64,000 nt of DNA from Aquatica leii (taxonomy: Eukaryota; Arthropoda; Insecta; Coleoptera; Lampyridae): assembly GCA_035610365.1 (NCBI GenBank), contig CM069432.1, positions 20,956,354-21,020,353 on the forward strand, written 5' to 3'. The notes below the pieces were generated by a model, which had not been told where the DNA came from, searched no databases, and saw only the letters and a list, made by a program, of their open reading frames with translations. Made by a program: the position numbers and the translations under genes. Below are positions 1 to 11,579 of this stretch, piece by piece; within the stretch, counting starts at the first letter, position 1; every line of letters begins with the position of its first letter.

Positions 1-726
1 TTAAAATAGAAAAAAATATATATGAAGCAATCATTACATTAATGTGATATTTAATTGACAAATTTACATGGGTTATATAAATAAACTTGATTTTGTTTCA
101 ATAAACGTCAATAGTAAATTTTTGTATTAATATTTGATTTCTTAAGGAAGCTGCTGGTGACTGGACCCAGAAGCTACACGGCAATACCAGACTCAAAAAC
201 GGGGTGGTAACATTTACTCGAAGAGGCAGTGACGGATTAAATAAGTACAGTATTTATTTAACCGCAAAATGCGAATTTACAGTATGTTGCTTTCAACGAT
301 GCAAAATATCACACAGACATAAACCTTAACGAAACCTTATATAAAGTGTTTCTGAGAATTTTAAACTCGACTTACTTTTAGCCTTAAACACACAGCTTCA
401 CAATCATTAGGGGGCCAAACACCCATTTTCGTTATTATTCGTTCTGGAATTACGATATCATCATTGTTAACTTAGTAACAACCGCGTTGTTTTTTATAAA
501 CTAACACACGTTCTGCCAATGAAACAAAAAAAATCGCATTTAATAATAAGGCAACAGATAAATGTGGAAAAAAAATGAGGTAATAATTCCGGTTAAATGT
601 GTTGAACGAAGAAAACACCGCATCATTTTGTAATAACACAGGTTAAAACATTGTGAAAGCAGCTGCACGGATGATCAGAGAGGAATTAGAAATTTTTAAC
701 GCACATGTTAATCTTGATTCATAACA
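1..726. other. Unassigned AT-rich stretch
   Basis: No convincing gene is seen. After an AG at 145-146, positions 147-329 are open on the plus strand (about 60 codons, beginning EAAGDWTQKL). This could be an exon or chance. I do not recognise the peptide and no matching donor or upstream exon is visible. Confidence 0.3.
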
Positions 727-1215
727 GCTTACCATTTGGAACGCCAACGGAATAGTTGAAACGAGAAACGAACTACAAAACTTTGTCTACAGGTACGGTA
801 TTCTAGTTTCTAAAATGCAAAGATTCTAGGATACCAAAATATGAGCTGTACCGCAAAGACCGTGCCATTGTTAAAGAAGGTTGCTCAGCGATCTACGTCA
901 AGAAGATACTGAAACATTACCGATGCCAACGCCACCGTTGCTAAGCCTTAAAGCTACGCTTCTCATAATTTGCACGATTTTGAGACTTTGACGCTATATT
1001 CTTTATTAATACTCTTACAATCATCGGTAGTAATCTTAACGCAAAGCATCCATTGTAGACGAGCAAGCGCAGCAACGCAAACGGTAAGACTTTGTTTAAC
1101 TACGTTAGTTTACGTTTCATCCGTCGCAGGATTATCTTCTATACGTTCTCGACATCATAGTAAGAAGGAGAAGAAGGAAGCGAACCCACCAACCACTCAA
1201 ACTTACTTGGTTCAA
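727..1215 (+). pseudogene. Jockey-type LINE endonuclease fragment
   Basis: This is a decayed fragment of the apurinic-type endonuclease that starts ORF2 of Jockey-like LINEs and nicks target DNA for reverse transcription. The start reads WNANGI followed by ELQNF, the usual N-terminal signature. YELYRKDR and YVKK follow near 840-910, and NLNAKHPL near 1035-1060 matches the GDFNAKH motif with its key GD degraded. NGKTLFNYV follows. Stops and frameshifts separate the blocks. No reverse transcriptase follows: the sequence after 1215 is unrelated, so the copy is truncated. The frame assignment is solid at the motifs; the exact clade is inferred. Confidence 0.6.
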
Positions 1216-1644
1216 GTTTGCCACATAGAGGATTGAAAGATTACGGATATATATATTTTGAGATGAAGGATCGTCTGGTTAGGCGAGTTGGATGGGCTAT
1301 GTTCCGTGATGCATCTACTTTTCGGCTTATTCTTGATTTTTAGACTAGACACTAAGTAGGCGGGAAAAAATACGTTATTGTAATGGGCAGGATGAGGCCA
1401 TGTAGTCAAGTCAGCTACGACTAAAAAGAAACTGAAAATGTTAGTGAACTAAAGTAATCAAAAATAAAATACTCTAAAATAATAAACCTTCATGCAGTTA
1501 AATAGCTAAATAAATACCCTACTTTATTGTAGCTGACTGTATAAATAAATCATAATGCTATGCAAAACAAATTAAGTTCGATTTTGGTTTACGTTTGACT
1601 GTGGTCTTTTCTAGCGAATGCATTGAGTTCATTGAAGTTGGTCA

Positions 1645-2230
1645 CTAGTCTAAGCGTGGGCATGGGGAATCGGGTTTACTCTGGTTCTTAGGGTACTCCG
1701 GTTATTATCGAACATTCGAGAAGCGAGAATCCTATGTGACAGAGTATCAGGAACACCACACGATAGGCATCGGTCGTCATCTAAAACACTGATGCGTTTC
1801 TGATAGCAACGAAACTTGCCATGCGATGTGAGAATTTGGACGGGCGCTCGTCTTGAATTATGGGACATGTTGATCTAGTTTAGGATATTTGGTATCGTGG
1901 AATAGGCGTTACGCCCCTTATGGGATGTATCCCACAGCCACTGACATTGATCCAAGATCACAGTCTTAAGATGACGCTCGACGACCGAAAAGAAAGGAAA
2001 ATCTGCGGTCAAAACTTGCTGGTCTAAAAAGGTACAAGTGCCAGCCCTTGAGAGAACTTTGATGCAGTATGTTTCCTGCAATAAGAGATGCATAGGGGGA
2101 TGTTTTGCCACGACACATAAGAAATTGATAGGGACTGTACGATATACTCAGAAGATCGTATAAAAGAATAAGGACTGCCAGTTTTCTGACAATATGAGTG
2201 TGTTTTAGTCTATGGTGTAACATTCAACAG
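1645..2230 (-). pseudogene. LINE ORF2 C-terminal remnant
   Basis: On the minus strand, two frames give the region that follows the reverse transcriptase and RNase H in I/R1/Jockey-group LINEs. WLWDTSHKGR at about 1915-1950 corresponds to the W..R..TKGR block. LTSHGKFRCY, then CLSCGVPDTLSH at about 1730-1830, corresponds to the LTGHG...CxCG..ET..H block that forms a small metal-binding tail. The two blocks lie in different frames. The fragment has the same orientation as the reverse transcriptase at 3242-4600 and may be its displaced 3' end, but 1 kb of unrelated sequence lies between them. Confidence 0.5.
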
Positions 2231-3241
2231 TTACCTACGTAACATAATTTACTTTAACATAAAACAAAAGCATAACAAATAAATGAATTAATGCACCAGC
2301 CAGCTCACAAAAATATTTATTTAAAACACACATTAAAAACAAACTACATAAGAGCAATGAGAAATTTTCATATTTATTAAATTAGAGTCGTGGGAATTCT
2401 TACGTTACTTAAGATTAACATTTTTAACTTGATAAAAGTTTTATAAATTGGACGCCACAATATTTTTTTATCTATGAAGGGTTAAATATTGAAACCAAAA
2501 ACAAAACTTAACTTAAAACTAATAATTACAGATTATTTACATACGTGTCCTTAAAGGTTTTTATCACTTACGAATTACGCAGCTTCTATTTAGGGTGTGG
2601 TCATCATGTGACTCATTGAAATGATGCAATATGATGCAATTTCTGTAAATCGTATATTTAATTCTTTTACGAAGATTTGATTGATATCTTGCCTTCCAAT
2701 CGATAAAATTGATAACCGTAGATCGTAGTTTCCATAATCGCAGACGTATAAAGATCGAAATCGTACTTATAAGACTTTCATACTTAAAAAAACATCGTAT
2801 AAGAACGAAACCAAAAATCCAGAAAAAAAACTAAAACGTAAATTGCGATGAATTACACAATGCGGATCAAAACAAAAATGACTTACCCCTTCGAATTATC
2901 GGGTTTTATCTTTCGATTTCTTGCAAATACAACCAAACGCAGGTGCTACAACAAAACGCGGACGCTACAACGAACGCCGGATTAAATATTTTTCACCATT
3001 AAGGCAAAAATTGACAAACACAAATTCAATAAGTGGTCATTCCACTTTTTGCAGCACGCAAAAATGTCCGCTTCGCCTCATTGCAAAACGTAAGATGTCT
3101 TCGTACTTACTCATAACGCATGTGCAGTGCGTCAAATGCATTGCGCAAAAGAATTTACATAAACAGTGAACACAAAAATGTTAATTAAAAACAGACGTAT
3201 TCAATCGTAAAAAATGTGCACGTTACAATGGTACCAAATGT
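2231..3241. other. No gene seen
   Basis: AT-rich, with short open frames lacking recognisable motifs. It separates two same-strand LINE fragments, so it may be an insertion into that LINE; no terminal repeats were found. Confidence 0.3.
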
Positions 3242-4600
3242 CTAACCATATGTGAGCATGAAGATAACTGCACTATTGAAAATGGTCACTAATGATTTCC
3301 TATGCAGGTTCCAGTTAGGACGAAAATACTTGCAAAACAAGTGCAAGACACTCTTACACTTGTCAGCCACATAGGAACGGTGTATAATAAAGCTCAGTTT
3401 GTGATCAAGCAAAAGTTCAAGGTATTTGAATTCAAAAACCCTTTGAACTGGAATATCGTTTAGCAGAAGTTTGGGATCTCTTGACAACCTAGAGCCATAA
3501 ACCCTGTACTTGGTCTTGTAAACCAATACTGTAAATTTGTTGTTGGCATCCCAGCGAGTCAGAATGTCCATGCACTGTCGTATTTTGCCTCTACGTCGCG
3601 TATATTGTCTGCGGATACTGCGATAGTAATATCATCCGCGTACGCAAAAATATCACAGTTATCAAGTAAGTCTCGTTCAAGTAAGAAATCAACAACAACG
3701 TTCCACAAGGTCGGCCTAAAAACAGAACGTTAGGAGCAACCTTTTGTCAGTAGTTTTGTATAAGAACAGCCAGAAACGTTTGTGGAATAAATAATTGAGA
3801 GACTCGATAGATAGCTACGAAAAACGCACACTGCGTCTGCAGGTGCTCTCTTGAGGACAAGAGCTTCAATTATTGATAGCCACCATACGTTATTGAACGC
3901 TTCGAAAATGTCTATAAAAATGCATAGTCTATATTTGGAGACGTTTGTATGTACTTTTATTATTATTAACTTACGGCTAGCGAGATCCCTCTTGCCAGGC
4001 TTGAGAATCGTGATTAGCGTACCAGTTTTTCAACTGTTAGGAAAACACCTGCATTTAACACACGAATTAAATAAGTCAATAAAGGTAGAAGAGAGGGAGG
4101 GAATCTTGTACGACTGTTTGTAGAACGTTACATGATACTCCATCGGGTCCAGGAGTTTTATTCTTAGGAATTCTGCTGGCCACCGACGCTATGTTTTCTT
4201 AAGTAACCAGCCAGTCTAGTCGGGATTCAATATTTGCAAAAGATTAGAATCTAACTCGGGCTTGGTAAGGATTGTCGTTCGTCGAATCGTCATCTAGTAA
4301 AAGAAAACTAACTACTGACTTAATTGTATCCAAGCTCTGTGAGAGTGTATCTATCATCGTCACGGACATTAGAGCATGGTTGGAAAACCAGAAATTTTTG
4401 TGAGGAAATTCTATAAACTAATTCCCATAGACTCGCTGCCAAACTTTTCTTAACAAACCTTTGCCATGAGCTCAATTTTGCATTCTTTACTGCCAGTTTG
4501 TACCTGTGAAGTGAGGTTTTATACGAATTTAGCCATTTAGTTTTTAGCTCTACTGGTGTTTTTAGTGTTTGTTTTCTCAAGCAACGTAGAACTCGCTTTA
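3242..4600 (-). pseudogene. LINE reverse transcriptase, I/Jockey group, decayed
   Basis: The minus strand carries, in order, a pre-RT segment (about 4320-4580, with WLNSYKTSLHRYK and SWQRFVKKS), the RT block PKNKTPGPDGV near 4130-4170, the catalytic box FAYADDITIAVSADN near 3600-3660, and the thumb region with KTKYRVYGSR and FEFKYLELLLDHKLSF (3242-3571). These are the standard blocks of ORF2 in the I/R1/Jockey group, which copies RNA at a nicked target. Several frameshifts and stops separate them, so no protein can be made. The catalytic ADD is preserved. The strict clade would need a tree. Confidence 0.75.
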
Positions 4601-4728
4601 ACCTATTTAGCTTTGGACTCCACCACGGTACACCAGCTCTAGAATTTGAGCGAACTCGGCTTACGCTATTTTGGCTAGACTAGAGAATTAGCCTGCTCAG
4701 TTTATCAATAGAGACGTCTATAAAATTA

Positions 4729-4830
4729 GGATCATGGCACTTAGCTCCACGAGTGATGTAGAACTTCAAACTTGAATACGGATCATGGCACTAAGCTCCA
4801 CGAGTGATGTAGAATTTCAAACTTGACTAC
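4729..4830. repeat. 51-bp tandem duplication
   Basis: Two adjacent 51-bp units (4729-4779 and 4780-4830), each starting GGATCATGGCACT, differ at only about three positions. It lies just upstream of the LINE remnant on the minus strand. Confidence 0.9.
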
Positions 4831-7229
4831 AAGCTACAGACCATAGCCGAGCTCAAGTCGGATTACGACCCAGTCCTGGTCCAGTCTTTACAGCCACCCT
4901 TGGTCCCAAAGAATATGACATTGTCGTATGTATGAATTGAAAACGAACCTGTGACGACAATCGACAGAATTGAACGTATCCATACAGTAGTTCGAAACCG
5001 ACTGAGCGGGATTCTAACAACGCAGCTCAAATAAACGACTGGGGTAAAAAAAATTCTAGACTGAAGAAACAAAAATTATCTGGAAGCAGCAAGCGCGCAA
5101 TTTAGCTTTTTTCGGTCAAAAGCATTGCTCTTCCAACTCCCATTTTTGATGATTTTGTTACTTTTCATCCCAGTAAAAAACACATCATCATTTTTTAAAG
5201 TCCACACCATGCGGTAGAATTTTCGTTCCATTAGTTTACTCTTCACTATGGGTAATATTATTGAAACGGATATTTTGTAGATTACAGGACAAAGTTGACA
5301 TGATTCTTATTAACAGTGACTTTTGCATCGTGAAGCAGATTACAAACGGGTATGATTGGCCTCAATACACCGGCGCTGTTATCTTGGATATCAAAGATTT
5401 GCTCCTGAGACTTCTCGACAACGGCATTTTTCTACCGATGATTTAACTCGTCCGATGGCGCTTGCCCAACCTTAACTTTAAAGTGAAATTGCGCACGTCA
5501 AGTAGAACTCCTAAAAACAATTGAAATCGGGGCACCGCAAGAATATTTTCAAGAACCTTTTCTCTACGTCTTTATATGCAACATACGGCTCTATACATCA
5601 AAAACACTGCAATTCTGGCATGTAAGCGTGAAATGTATTTATAATAAAAACAAAAATATTGATGATGTTCAATGTTGCGCACAAATGCAACGATAACAAA
5701 ATTTAAATGATGTTCTTAATGGTCTTAAAATAAATAAACTGTCAGAATCTCGGGATACTTTTTTCTCAAAAACTAAATATAAACGACAGTTAAAAGTAAT
5801 AAATTAAGAAATACAGTTAAAACTTATGACAATAAAATCGACTTAAATGAATCAAGCACGGTTACGATATATGAATTAAAAAGTCAATTTTGAAATTGCA
5901 CCTAAAGCAAATGAATTCTTAATACAATTTGATATGCCAGCCTTTTCTTTCTAAGACCAAACCGTTTTTTTAGGTGGGACTGCTTGTATGATTCTACTAG
6001 TAAACGGAATTTTGCATGGTGTTGGTGCATTTGCTGTTTTCCTTGACAAGCACTCGGTTGTTGAGATTGGTGCAGACTCTGTGAGCATAAATGCCTTCGT
6101 TATCTAACGGAGGTCAAGAACCAAACCATTTTCGATTTTGATTTTTGCTTGAGATCGAAAGCAAACCGCTCTACGGCCTTCAGGTATTTGATGCGCTCTC
6201 CCAGATTAGAACCAAATACCCAAGTATTAATTGGGACATTTAACAACAACCTCTTGCATTAATTTAATGCGGCTTAAATTGTTAGCGACTAAACCACGTC
6301 TTGAAGACGACTGAACTAAGTAAACATCACCTGAAATTGAAATGTTGAAAATATCTTTTTTTCCATATCTTTGGAAACGAGGTCAGTGATTTTTTTCCAC
6401 AATCTTGCCAAGGCTGCACCAATCCAAGCCTGGATATCACAAGCGCTCGCCTCGTAGTACCACTCTCTCAGGAAGAGCTCCCTTTACATCAAGAATCAAT
6501 TTTGGTGGCTGCAACCATTGCAAATTAGCTGGTGGTAGAAGTTTCCACTAGATATGTCCACTAAGGAAAGGGTAAACAGCAGCGTTTAAACGAGGTATTT
6601 TATACAAGGTTGTCCTAACGTCATCAATACTTGTGGTAACAGAAAATTGCAGATTGATTTAATATCGATGCAGTACCTTTAAATGTAGCAGTTAGAAAAT
6701 TTCCTAGAACCAAGACAACTGTCAAGGTTTGTGGACTAGTTTAATATCTCCTGTCAAAGCTGTTTCTTGCAGGAAGAATAAATTAAACTTGCACGTTATT
6801 GGTTGTAGTAAAAAAATAAAATTATACATGTTCCTTAAAAATATTTGTTTTTTGTCAGTGATATTAATGACCTTTGCATACATCTCTAACTTTGTTATAA
6901 TACTAAACCATGCAAATCAAAATTTAGGTAGTGTTAGTAAAATGAAAATGAAATTACTATGATAATAGAATTTATGCATTGAATTTATAAATATTTGCCA
7001 ACAGAAACATTTTTGCTGATAAAATGATATAAATTGTTTAAACAAATAAAGAATCTTCTTATTTTCATGCCAACTAACTGCCACACACAAATATTTGTTA
7101 CATTATTAACAGTATCATAGTTTAAATTAAAAAAATTGAATTTAAAAATTTGTATTTGATAATTAATTTTTACATTAAGCAATAACAAATATAATCAAAA
7201 AAAAAATAATTTTTGATATTAGTACATGA
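4831..7229. other. Unresolved stretch, possibly old element debris
   Basis: No feature can be named with confidence. On the minus strand of 6060-6660 there are short protein-like pieces (for example AWIGAALARLWKKI and RIKYLKAVERFAFDL) interrupted by stops, which suggests a decayed coding element that I do not recognise. Around 6960-7229 the sequence is simple AT-rich DNA downstream of the odorant-binding protein gene. Confidence 0.3.
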
Positions 7230-7713
7230 TTAATGTTTTGGGAATTTCAAAAAATTTAAGTTGTCTCGTACTGTTATCATACAGTTTTTGACTTTGATTG
7301 CTAAAGTAGATAATTTATCTTCTACAAGTTCTTCGCATGTTAAAGATTCATTTCTAACTTCATTCTGTTGTTCTTCGGTCAGATTCAGTGACTCATAAAT
7401 GCCAAGCAAGTACTCGGCCAAATATTTCCCGCTAACTGATCCTGTTTCGGTAATTACGTTTCTTTTTTTCCAAACGCAAGCTAGATACGGTCCAACATGT
7501 TCTGTATCTTTAGGATCTGTAATTTTATGTACGAAAGGCATCACCTGTTCCATAGTCACGTGTTCTTCTTCGAGACATACTATTTCCGGTCCTGACTTTC
7601 CATGCATTGGTCTTGCTTGTATCTAGATTTTAAGGTTAAGTAAAATCGTAAAAATTAACATTGCAATTTACCTCGACAAGAGACACTAAAACTATACACA
7701 GTAACCACTTCAT
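7230..7713 (-). CDS. Odorant-binding protein (minus-C type), two exons
   Basis: Exon 1 (7672-7713) encodes MKWLLCIVLVSLVE, a hydrophobic secretion signal. A 49-bp intron with GT at 7671-7670 and AG at 7624-7623 follows. Exon 2 (7230-7622) runs to a TAA. The joined frame is 144 residues, usual for insect odorant-binding proteins, which are small helical proteins that carry hydrophobic ligands in sensillar lymph or other body fluids. The mature part has only four conserved cysteines (EIVC, YLAC, LTC, VKNC), with about 32 residues between the first two and 17 between the last two. That is the pattern of the minus-C subclass, which lacks C2 and C5. An intron just after the signal peptide is typical of the family. 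The reading frame is undamaged. It is the only clear ordinary gene in the first 39 kb. Ligand and tissue cannot be told. Confidence 0.82.
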
Positions 7714-7747
7714 CCTGTAAAATTGTTTAACAAGTAAAGTAAATTTG

Positions 7748-7755
7748 CTTTTATA
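7748..7755 (-). promoter_or_regulatory. TATA box of the odorant-binding protein gene
   Basis: TATAAAAG on the minus strand, about 35 bp upstream of the ATG, implying a very short 5' leader. A second TATA-like run lies near 7773-7780 and would allow a longer leader. Confidence 0.45.
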
Positions 7756-7759
7756 CTAT

Positions 7760-10700
7760 CATTTGCTGATAAGTTTATAAAAAGGTCAGGTTTTTTTTAC
7801 ATGTCATTGGTAATTACAATACTTAAAGATAATGCACTATGTACCAAAATATCAAATCTTTTTAGTCTAGTAAAAATTAAGGGAATATTTTTAGATTGAT
7901 ATGCTTAGTATGTAATTTTTAAAAACAAGCACAAAATTCCGTTATTGCGTACTTGGTCATTCCATTAAGATTGGTTAACAGATTTAAAACTGCTAATAAC
8001 AATGATACACTTTAACCCTTTTTGTCTTGTTGTTTTTAGATAAATTATAACCGGATAGTTACTTTTAGTTCGAATTAATAATTAATGTTTATATTTAAAA
8101 TTTCTATTTATTAACAGGCATTAATTAAACTATGTTTTTCTTAGTTAACAACTCATAACGAATCGCAATTAATCAGAACGTTCTAAGTATATAAATTTCT
8201 AATACATGCTGTCCTGTAAGGCCTCAGTTGGATCATATACATCGAGGCTGTCCATCACCACTCTTTCCAGTTAGTGATTACCGTTTATCTATCTCGTTTT
8301 AGGTACACAAATAGCTTACTTATATTATCAGCATTTATTCCTACAAATATGTTACCAACCTATACTCCACGTCACTACGGCTAGCTGCGATGTTGGCAAG
8401 TGGGCGTGGTTGAAAAAAAAATAAAGCAAGATCCTCGGATCAGAGACACCAAAAGGTGGGTCTAGACCCATTAACAAATAGATTAAGTTAGAGCAAAAAA
8501 AACAATTAACAATAACTCTTACTATATTTTTGTCATTACAAGCATTCATATACTAGTACTTTACCAGACTTAATAACAATAAAAAAAACACTATTGGTTA
8601 CATAAACTAACAGGGTCACCAAATTTCAACACAAAATCTTAATCAACATAAACTTATAACGCAAAATCGTTCAACTTGTTACGTGCGAAATTTTCATAAC
8701 ATAATACCCTGTATATCGAATTAAAATTAGATTCTGGTTTTGACGCCCTCTGCCGATCCTTTTGGTTACCGACAGGTTGCGGATTCATTTCGAAGCTGTC
8801 AACTACGTGAGACGGTCTGTGTCGTAAATTTGACCTAATTCCTAAGATTCTAAGCGCATCCACTGTGATGAGTACGCAATTATAAGTCAATTACGAATTT
8901 ATTGTAATATATTCGGCACAGGGTAAGATATTTTGCATCCGGTTTATTAGGATTCCTTTGTAATTTTTGTATTAATTTGATAGCCGTTTCGCTAGATTTT
9001 GATCACATGTTCGATTCAATAAAGAACAATGAAGAATAATTACTATTGATAAATACAGTTACCGAACGCTTAAGATTTTGGGAAGGCATATCCACAACGA
9101 AAACGAAGTCTCGACAAGCATTACTTTGGAGATGATATTTCTTATACACCAGTCGATTGCGTTACCACCCACCTGTTCGTAATTACAACTAACAGCATTC
9201 GATACAACGGGTTTTAATATCTCATTTAGTATATTATTATTAACGATTTTGTAACTTCCTGTCTTCGTGAGTTATTGTGTGACACGATTTGCTATTCAAT
9301 ATCTATTCTAGGCTACTACCGAGGAAAACGTTTTCTTCGCACAAGTAGGTACTGGATTTTGGGTAAATCTGTTTTATTATTTTTCTTCGCTGTCATAAAA
9401 GTCACTCACGGAACTTTGGCTAATGTTAATTTCTGTAATTATGTTTACTGTTACAATACCATTAAGGTAATTTCAATTATCATTTTGTGTGTATCGCATG
9501 CTGTGTACAAACAATATTTATTACGAAATTTTCTTCGCTATTTCGATTCAACTTAACCTATGTATTGTGTGTTCCCGATATTTCTGGCATTTATGAATTG
9601 AGAAATTAAACATACTCCTGTTAATCTTCTACGTTACTAAATTAAAGTTTTTATACCTGTTAATCTTTCTTTTATGGTAACATACCTTTCTCTTTTAATT
9701 GTGGTTCCCCGAACACCAGAGTAACAAGGATTACCAACCTAAAAATTCGTTACAAGTTTGGACCGTCTGTCGTGATCGAGGCAGAAGTGTTAATTAGAAT
9801 TGATCTGGCGACCTTAATTATAATTTCCTTGAACCTCCCCTACCTCCGACTATGTGAGTTGGCCGTGCAAGGTTGGTAAGACCTAAAGCTTGTAACAAAC
9901 TATTAATGTTTACATGCAAACGCAAACAAATAAGTAGCTACAAAAAAAATAATTAATAGCAACGTTTAAATGAGTACAATTTGGAAAACTGACCCCAATA
10001 AATAATTTTTAAAATAAGTAGTAAATGGCAGTTATTCCCGAGACTTGCAAAGTATGTAAGCTTACATGCAACGACGTGGGTTTGCCAAAATGTGGCTTTG
10101 ACTACGTTTAAAACAATTAAGAATACTTGATTAGAATACAGTCAGCGTACTCAAACAATTTTATAATATAAAGTTGAAAGCGTTTCATAAGTTTGACTAA
10201 AAGTAAGTTATTATGATCTTTAAATTAAATCCTGGTAGCTAAAGATTAATGTAAGTAGTACGGTATAATCAAATTATCAATTCTTAAAACTTAATAACTA
10301 AATAAAAAATTCAATACAATTATTAAATTATTAAAATAATTGAAAGTAAAAATATAGCAAGGCACAAGTCCTTTGTCGCCATTAACAAAAAAATAACCAC
10401 CGACGCTATTCTCTCTGATAAGTATAGAATAATCTTAAATTATTCGTAAACCAGCAGTGTAGTATAATTTAATTACAAGTACGACTAGAAACTAGAAAAT
10501 TAATAAGTAATGACACGTAACAAACCCCTTCGCTCAAGAAAATTAAAAGTTGAAGACGACAAAAAAACTTAAAACATGATGAAATTTAGGCAGAAAGCAA
10601 GGATCAAACTCTAGAAACTATAATCCTGATCATTTTGATAGGAAAACCGAACTCAGATAAAGAGAAAAACCAAATAGTGGGTCTTTGAAAAAGAAATCGC

Positions 10701-11579
10701 CAAAACCAAAAATCTATAGAGCACAACCAAGTCAACCAAGAGAAAAAGTACTTTATCAATAGTCGCATGCAGCGGAGATGCTCAAGCATCAAAAAACGAC
10801 AAAAATCACTCAACGAACCCACGACAAAAAGTTCTAAAAACCTCTTAGCGATCAAAACTCCATTCTATATATAATCGCCAACCTAACAAACTTAAAGAAG
10901 TAGAAAATCAAGTATATCGGAAGTTAAATGTGGATAAGCAAAATCAGAAAAAGAAAATCAAGAAGAACTGTGTTAATTATACCAAAAAGTCGTCTACGGA
11001 CGGCAAAAGTTTTTACCGCCAAAGAAACAAAGCAAATTCCAAAGATCGAGGAAACGAAAACCAACAAATAAATCTCAAGTAATTATAAGTCGACATTAGC
11101 CGGGCTACCTAAAAGGTAGAAAAACCAATCAGTAACAACAACAAAATTTAAAAAACTAAACAATACTCGAGTGTACCAATCAAAGAAAAGCGTAACCAGC
11201 ATAACTGCAAAACCAAAAGAAAGAAATATAAGAGTAAAACTGGATTTGTAGAAGCAGTAAAACAAGCATCGCAAAAAAACTGTCTTAATCTCAGTGATGC
11301 TATAGAAACATCCGCTCAGATAGAAAAAAAAAACATCGAAGAATAGCGCGACAAATGCTTCGGGAAAAAATAGTGACGACTTTGAAATACGATGAAATAA
11401 GGCACGCACAACAACACCGTACTGAGCTTAAGAAGAAGACAAGAAGATTGCTGAAAAGTTTGCATCGGCTATGGAAGAATTGCACAATATTTATCTTGAT
11501 GGCAAGATTAATGGACGAAGATCATCATTTGTTCTGACATGTAACAGGACAACTTTAAACGGCAACATGTAAAAAAATA
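7760..11579. other. Long stretch without a supported gene
   Basis: Mostly AT-rich with many stops. 9275-9556 (plus) is open for 93 codons but has no recognisable domain. 8654-8890 (minus) likewise. CCCTGTATA at about 8707 is a common insect transposon-end motif, but no partner end was found. 10500-11560 is A-rich on the plus strand and lies directly upstream of the gypsy pol remnant, so it may be decayed gag; no zinc knuckle is visible. Confidence 0.35.

Noticed and set aside
147..329. Exon of an antimicrobial peptide gene
   Set aside because: The peptide has a vaguely peptide-like composition but no recognised family match, no signal exon and no donor site, so only an unassigned stretch is reported.
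9275..9556. Possible membrane protein or chemoreceptor fragment
   Set aside because: Hydrophobic by AT-rich composition; no chemoreceptor motif, no splice structure, no repeat of the frame elsewhere.
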